A model generated the notes under the pieces. The model was not told the origin of the DNA and made no database searches. It saw only the letters and a list, made by a program, of their open reading frames with translations. A program made the position numbers and the translations under genes. This document shows, one piece after another, positions 60,401-64,000 of a DNA stretch of 64,000 bases; positions within the stretch are counted from its first letter, which is position 1, and each line of letters starts with the position of its first letter. This DNA is from Lates calcarifer (taxonomy: Eukaryota > Chordata > Actinopteri > Centropomidae). The DNA lies in NCBI RefSeq assembly GCF_001640805.2, contig NW_026116709.1, positions 186,001 through 250,000 on the forward strand, given 5' to 3'.

Positions 60401-63400
60401 CTAACTGACTTACCATTGCAGCGCAGGATATGAGAGGCCATGTGTGTGAACTGCTGTCTGAGGAAGGACAGGTTGGTCTGAACGATATCCACTCCTTCCC
60501 GCACGGTCACTGTGGCCTAGACACAACACACACAACTCACTTATACCCACTGCTACATACCAAACACACAGTATGTAAGATGGATCGCAGTAGTCTACAT
60601 GAGTCTCTGTGTGAATAAGGATGTCCTTACAAAGCTCTCAGCTATGTACTCCTCCAGTCCATTGATGAGCTCCTCAGCTGCTGTCTGCAGAGAAGACAAT
60701 GTATTGAAGCCACAACTGTGATACATCAAATGACTAAATGATTAGATCCATACAGTAAACAACACCACATGAACTACTGCTGCTCAGCATCAACAAAACA
60801 AAGGAGCTGGTGCTGGACTTCAGGAGATTCAGGACTTCTGCCATTCCTCTTTGAGATGGTGGTGCAGGAGTAGAAATACCTGGGTGTCCATTTGGACAGC
60901 AAACTGGCCAGGACCAGGAACTCTGCACCTCTCCACAGGAAGGGCCAGAGTCAACTCTTCTTCCTATGGAGGCTCCAGCTCTTCAACAGGGCTCCAGACT
61001 GCACCCATTTAGTCTAATTTGCCATTTTTGGAGACAGAGCAACACGCTGTCTGTATGTAGTCTAACTGATTAGCTTTTGTTTGCCACATATCTTAAAATT
61101 TGGCAAATCCCTGTTAACTTAGCTACTAGCTGAGACGAACTAGCCCCTTCTGCTCTCTACAGACAGGGAATCACAGCGGCAGCAGAGGGAGGACAGAGGA
61201 CAGGAGGAAGGACTGATGTCTGTGTTCTTCAGTCTTTCTAAACTTCACTCAGTATTTAGTCAGGAGTATTATTTACTTTAGATTTCTTTCCAGCGAGATA
61301 TTATTGAGTTTACAGTGACTTGTTGTGAAGCTGTCAGTTCTAATCCTGTTCTCAATTTGTGATATGATAATAATAAAAAAGAAAAAGAACTCATCTGTAC
61401 AGCTGGTTAGTGGCTTCACCCTGACTTGGGAGGATGAGCAGATTCACAGTTCAAATCCCTGCACAATAATCCCTGTTTAGCCAGTGTTATTTTTTGATCA
61501 TTCATTTTTTATGGCACACAGTGTGAGCACTCACAAAAATGTGTAAGATTTCTACTGTTCTTCTTACTGTTAACTTTTTGCACATTTGCATTTGTACAAT
61601 TTTCTATTCATCTACTGTGCATTCATTATTATTACTATTATGAATTATTTTTTACTTATGTACGTAAATGTTGCATTTGTATGCCTCAAGACTTAGAAAA
61701 AGCAAAATTATTGTCTAAATACAACCCTCTATACCTTACCAAGTCTTAATAATGCTCCTTGCTCTGTATTACCTGCTAACACACAGCATTATGAGCAAGT
61801 GAACTGAGGAGCCCCACAATAGTGCATACAATGTCAAGAAAAAGTCACAGAGCCCTTTCAGAATGATCTGTTTTTCTGCATTAACTGGTCAGAAAATCTG
61901 ATCTGAAGTCCATCTAAATCAAGTTAAGACAAACACAATGCGCTTAAACTGAGGACATTCAAACACTTATTTTGTATCTCTATTTAACATGCCCATTAAA
62001 CATTCACAGTGCTGGTGGAAAAAGTAAGTTAAACCTTGGGTTTAATAACTGGTCAAACATCAAGCTCTTCCAGTAGTAGTATCAGACCTGCACATATCAG
62101 CAACATTACTTTATCTAGGAAAATATAGGGCAGATTTACTCAGATACTCATCACTAATCAGTACTCAATAAACAGATTGTTTGCATGAGGCTAATGTCAT
62201 GTCTAAACAGGAGGGGTAGTATAGGCAGCACAAAAAGTGACATTGCCTGTGTGGATGACTGGACTGAATCAAATCTGTTCTGTCAGATGTGCATGTCACA
62301 GTCTATTGAAAAAAATATCTGAAATGTTTTATGTAGACATTCCTTTAAGGCTAAATAATACAGTTGATCGGGACAATGTGAAAACCCAACTGTAACAACG
62401 CTAATCTAAGTAACTCAGTGTGTGAACAAAGAGTGAGGAGCTCTCTCTGTAGTACTTACAGCTATGTTAGCATCACTGGGCTCTCTGCCCTGTAGGTAGT
62501 GTTCAGTGAAGAAGTCAGTGAGCTGGGGTTGGATTCGGCTCAGAGGCTGGGCATTCCCATGAAGCAGTAGCACCATGTCCACCATGGAGAAGCTCTGACA
62601 CACCAGGGACAGCAGGTCACCAAAGAAGCCTGCCAGGATGAGAGCTAATTTATCAGTATACTAATAATAATGGTAAATGGTGTGAAATGTGAATGAACTT
62701 AGTTCTAAGAACATATTTGGATGGTGATATGTTTTCAATGTTTTGGCATGATGCCAGCAGATTGGATTTTTAGTACAATAGTGATAAACTTGTTAACTAA
62801 AAGCTGCAGTTACATTCTTTCTCCTGATTTGTGACTCACCCACAGCATCACCAGAGCCAGGAGTGAACAAGTTGCTGGTCTGGGATAGTCTCTGGATGAA
62901 TTGAGCAATGCTCTCTCCACTACCATGTTGTGCCCCTAAAGAGCTCATCATGGTGGACAGAACTCCCTGCACAATACCAGTGAACAACTCTGGGCTCAGA
63001 GAGTCTGCACCTGCACCGCTGCTCGCCTGGGGTGGGGCAGGACTGGTAGATATGGGAGGGGCTGGAGCACCTGGTGGCTGTGAAGAAACAAGCAAGACTT
63101 TTAATCAATGAGTTCAGGTTCATCTGTTTTAAGTTCCTAGATTGTTACTCCCTTGCTGGACCTACATGTGTGTATTGGTATGGACTGCAGTGGTTAGTAC
63201 AAAAAAATATATTATAAACTGGGAAGAATTATTGCTGGGCATATGCTAAGGTATGGTCCTAGACTAAGGTTTGTAAAGAGAAAGCAGGTGTCATATTAAA
63301 GGAATATGAAAGTTTAAATAATAAGAGACAGGACACATAAAAAATAAATACATAAAAAGATTCTTTACCTTTTGTCTTTACTGAATAGGGAAAATTAAGG

Positions 63401-64000
63401 TGAAGTCAGTAAGACAAGGGACAGAGGGGTAAGACATGCAGCAGAGGTCTCTGGCTAGAACTGAATTGAACTGGAGAAGTTGCAGTTATATGATATGCAT
63501 CTCATTCACTAAGCTATCAGGACTCCTGGAACTTCAGAATAATCTTAAGGATGATTTAAAAAGAAAAAATAGTGTGGTACAGTTAAGAAAATCCCCATAT
63601 TATGTAACAGACAAATACTAAATATTGGTTTCATACCCCATCATGTTTTGTGTATAAGACATATGATATATTGTACTATATTGACAAAATGTCTGAATTA
63701 TCAGAAGAGTAATCAAAAAGCTGCAGCCTACACATTTTTGGTGGTTGCTATAATCTCCTTTTGCCATAATGTCCTCTTCACATTGATTGTTTTCAGGTTT
63801 TCTTAGTTTTGTTTAGCATTTATTTTAACATAATCATTTTAAATAAGATCGATCACTCAATGCCACATTTTCTGGCCCTCAATTGACAGAGGAGCCACCA
63901 AATACGCATTCAGAATCCACAACACTGCATGCTGCAATATTCGACTTCTCTGTAGCACTATATGAACTCACTGGTGTGAAGTCTGACATGCCCTGGAAAA
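54411..64000 (-). CDS. BAG6: BAG6 (BAT3/Scythe), C-terminal half, partial
   Basis: BAG6 is the scaffold of the BAG6-UBL4A-GET4 complex that captures tail-anchored and mislocalised proteins. Minus-strand exons are 63077-62840, 62629-62460, 60684-60631, 60516-60414, 59005-58881, 58775-58641, 57526-57464, 57268-57071, 56569-56462, 55188-55042 and 54518-54411, plus a probable exon entering at the right edge (to 63972). They join in phase to 482 aa. The N-terminal ubiquitin-like domain is outside the window. Matches to the human C-terminal half are [76 protein letters not shown] and [19 protein letters not shown], the NLS-like PAKRRK and the C-terminal BAG-like segment ([33 protein letters not shown]) follow. 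Introns contain Rex1 and SINE pieces. Confidence 0.95.
55283..56012 (+). mobile_element. Rex1-like LINE reverse transcriptase fragment
   Basis: The plus-strand frame at 55540-56028 reads [20 protein letters not shown], then [20 protein letters not shown], the conserved palm region (YADD position read as LSDDSA) of the fish Rex1/CR1 LINE. Upstream, [14 protein letters not shown] is an out-of-frame version of the preceding motif. It lies in the BAG6 intron between exons 56462 and 55188, opposite to the gene. It is inactive. Confidence 0.85.
56050..56330 (+). mobile_element. Tc1-family MITE-like fragment
   Basis: GTACCAGTCAAGTTTGGACA, TTCTACATTGTAGATCAATA-like sequence, CTATGAAGGAACACACATGG and TTTTAGATTCTTCTAAGTAG follow the end of a common fish Tc1-like element. 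Only the terminal part is present, with no transposase. Confidence 0.75.
57527..58640 (-). other. BAG6 intron, nothing recognised
   Basis: This is AT-rich intron between exons 58775-58641 and 57526-57464. No repeat family or ORF is supported. Confidence 0.5.
59550..59835 (-). mobile_element. tRNA-derived SINE, full head
   Basis: On the minus strand it starts GGGGCGGCTGTGGCTCAGGA with a tRNA-like A box, followed by the B box GGTTCGATCCC. The body contains CAAAGTATCCTTGGGCAAGA and it ends ATATAAGTACAGTCCATTTA. It is the same family as 39490-39780. It lies in a BAG6 intron in the same orientation as the gene. Confidence 0.85.
60760..60990 (+). mobile_element. Rex1-like LINE fragment
   Basis: Plus-strand pieces read [15 protein letters not shown] and, in another frame, the block whose codons give [10 protein letters not shown]. 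These are consecutive Rex1 reverse-transcriptase motifs. It may come from the same family as 55283-56012. It lies in the BAG6 intron between exons 62460 and 60684. Confidence 0.8.
60991..61820 (-). other. BAG6 intron, nothing recognised
   Basis: This is intron sequence after the Rex1 fragment. A short GC-richer block (61.1-61.25 kb) has no coding signal. The rest is AT-rich. Confidence 0.45.
61825..62130 (+). mobile_element. Tc1-like fragment
   Basis: ATGTCAAGAAAAAGTCACAG resembles the terminal repeat of the 17968 and 44881 copies. CATTCACAGTGCTGGTGGAA also occurs in the ABCF1 intron copy (ACATTCACAGTGCTGTTGGA). No transposase remains. Confidence 0.65.
63972..64000 (-). CDS. BAG6: Probable next BAG6 exon, cut by the window edge
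   Basis: On the minus strand the sequence reads FQGMSDFTP up to a consensus donor CCA|GTGAGT at 63971-63970. It leaves phase 0, as the next exon (63077) requires. The exon continues past the right edge, so it cannot be checked further here. Confidence 0.5.

Noticed and set aside
1..64000. CRISPR arrays, bacterial operons, phage or plasmid elements
   Set aside because: All genes are split by spliceosomal introns and repeats are eukaryotic transposons. No regularly spaced direct repeats of CRISPR type were seen.

Overview
The window is vertebrate nuclear DNA, most likely from a ray-finned (teleost) fish. The genes are split into many short exons with GT/AG borders. CpG is sparse, introns are AT-rich, and the introns and spacers carry teleost-style repeats: several Tc1/mariner remnants, Rex1-like and L2-like LINE pieces, tRNA-derived SINEs and a hAT element. 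I worked out all gene models by hand from splice sites, reading-phase continuity and remembered family sequences; no alignment was run.

Layout from left to right. (1) PPP1R10/PNUTS, minus strand, coding 6432 to 881, 17 coding exons. (2) A head-to-head promoter at about 10.35-10.94 kb. (3) MRPS18B (mitoribosomal protein), plus strand, 10935-15661, 7 exons, 243 aa. (4) ABCF1, minus strand, 32743-16092, 26 exons, 841 aa, tail-to-tail with MRPS18B. (5) A decayed LINE at 33.2-34.2 kb. (6) The C6orf136 homologue (DUF2358 family), plus strand, 36350-43155, 6 coding exons, 426 aa. (7) A repeat-rich spacer at 43.3-52.6 kb. (8) An unassigned exon-like ORF at 52.7-52.9 kb, minus strand. (9) The 3' half of BAG6, minus strand, 54411 to beyond the right edge.

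All five named genes map to the human MHC region on 6p21.3 (ABCF1, PPP1R10, MRPS18B and C6orf136 in the class I segment, BAG6 in class III). This is therefore a piece of the fish counterpart, without class I genes. Local order differs from human: ABCF1 lies between MRPS18B and C6orf136 here, and ATAT1 and DHX16 are not seen. The genes do housekeeping work (PP1 targeting in the nucleus, mitochondrial translation, cytosolic translation initiation, a mitochondrial DUF2358 protein, tail-anchored protein quality control) and show no operon-like functional coupling.

The best points for a second look are: an apparent +1 frameshift inside a conserved PPP1R10 exon; three identical-stem 22-nt hairpins about 120 nt apart in the CpG-richer DNA of the presumed PPP1R10 first intron; a hAT element with exact 8-bp target duplications nested in a Tc1-like element; an orphan coding-like exon beside BAG6; and several strong palindromes. 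I found no convincing new molecular system, RNA gene or CRISPR array.
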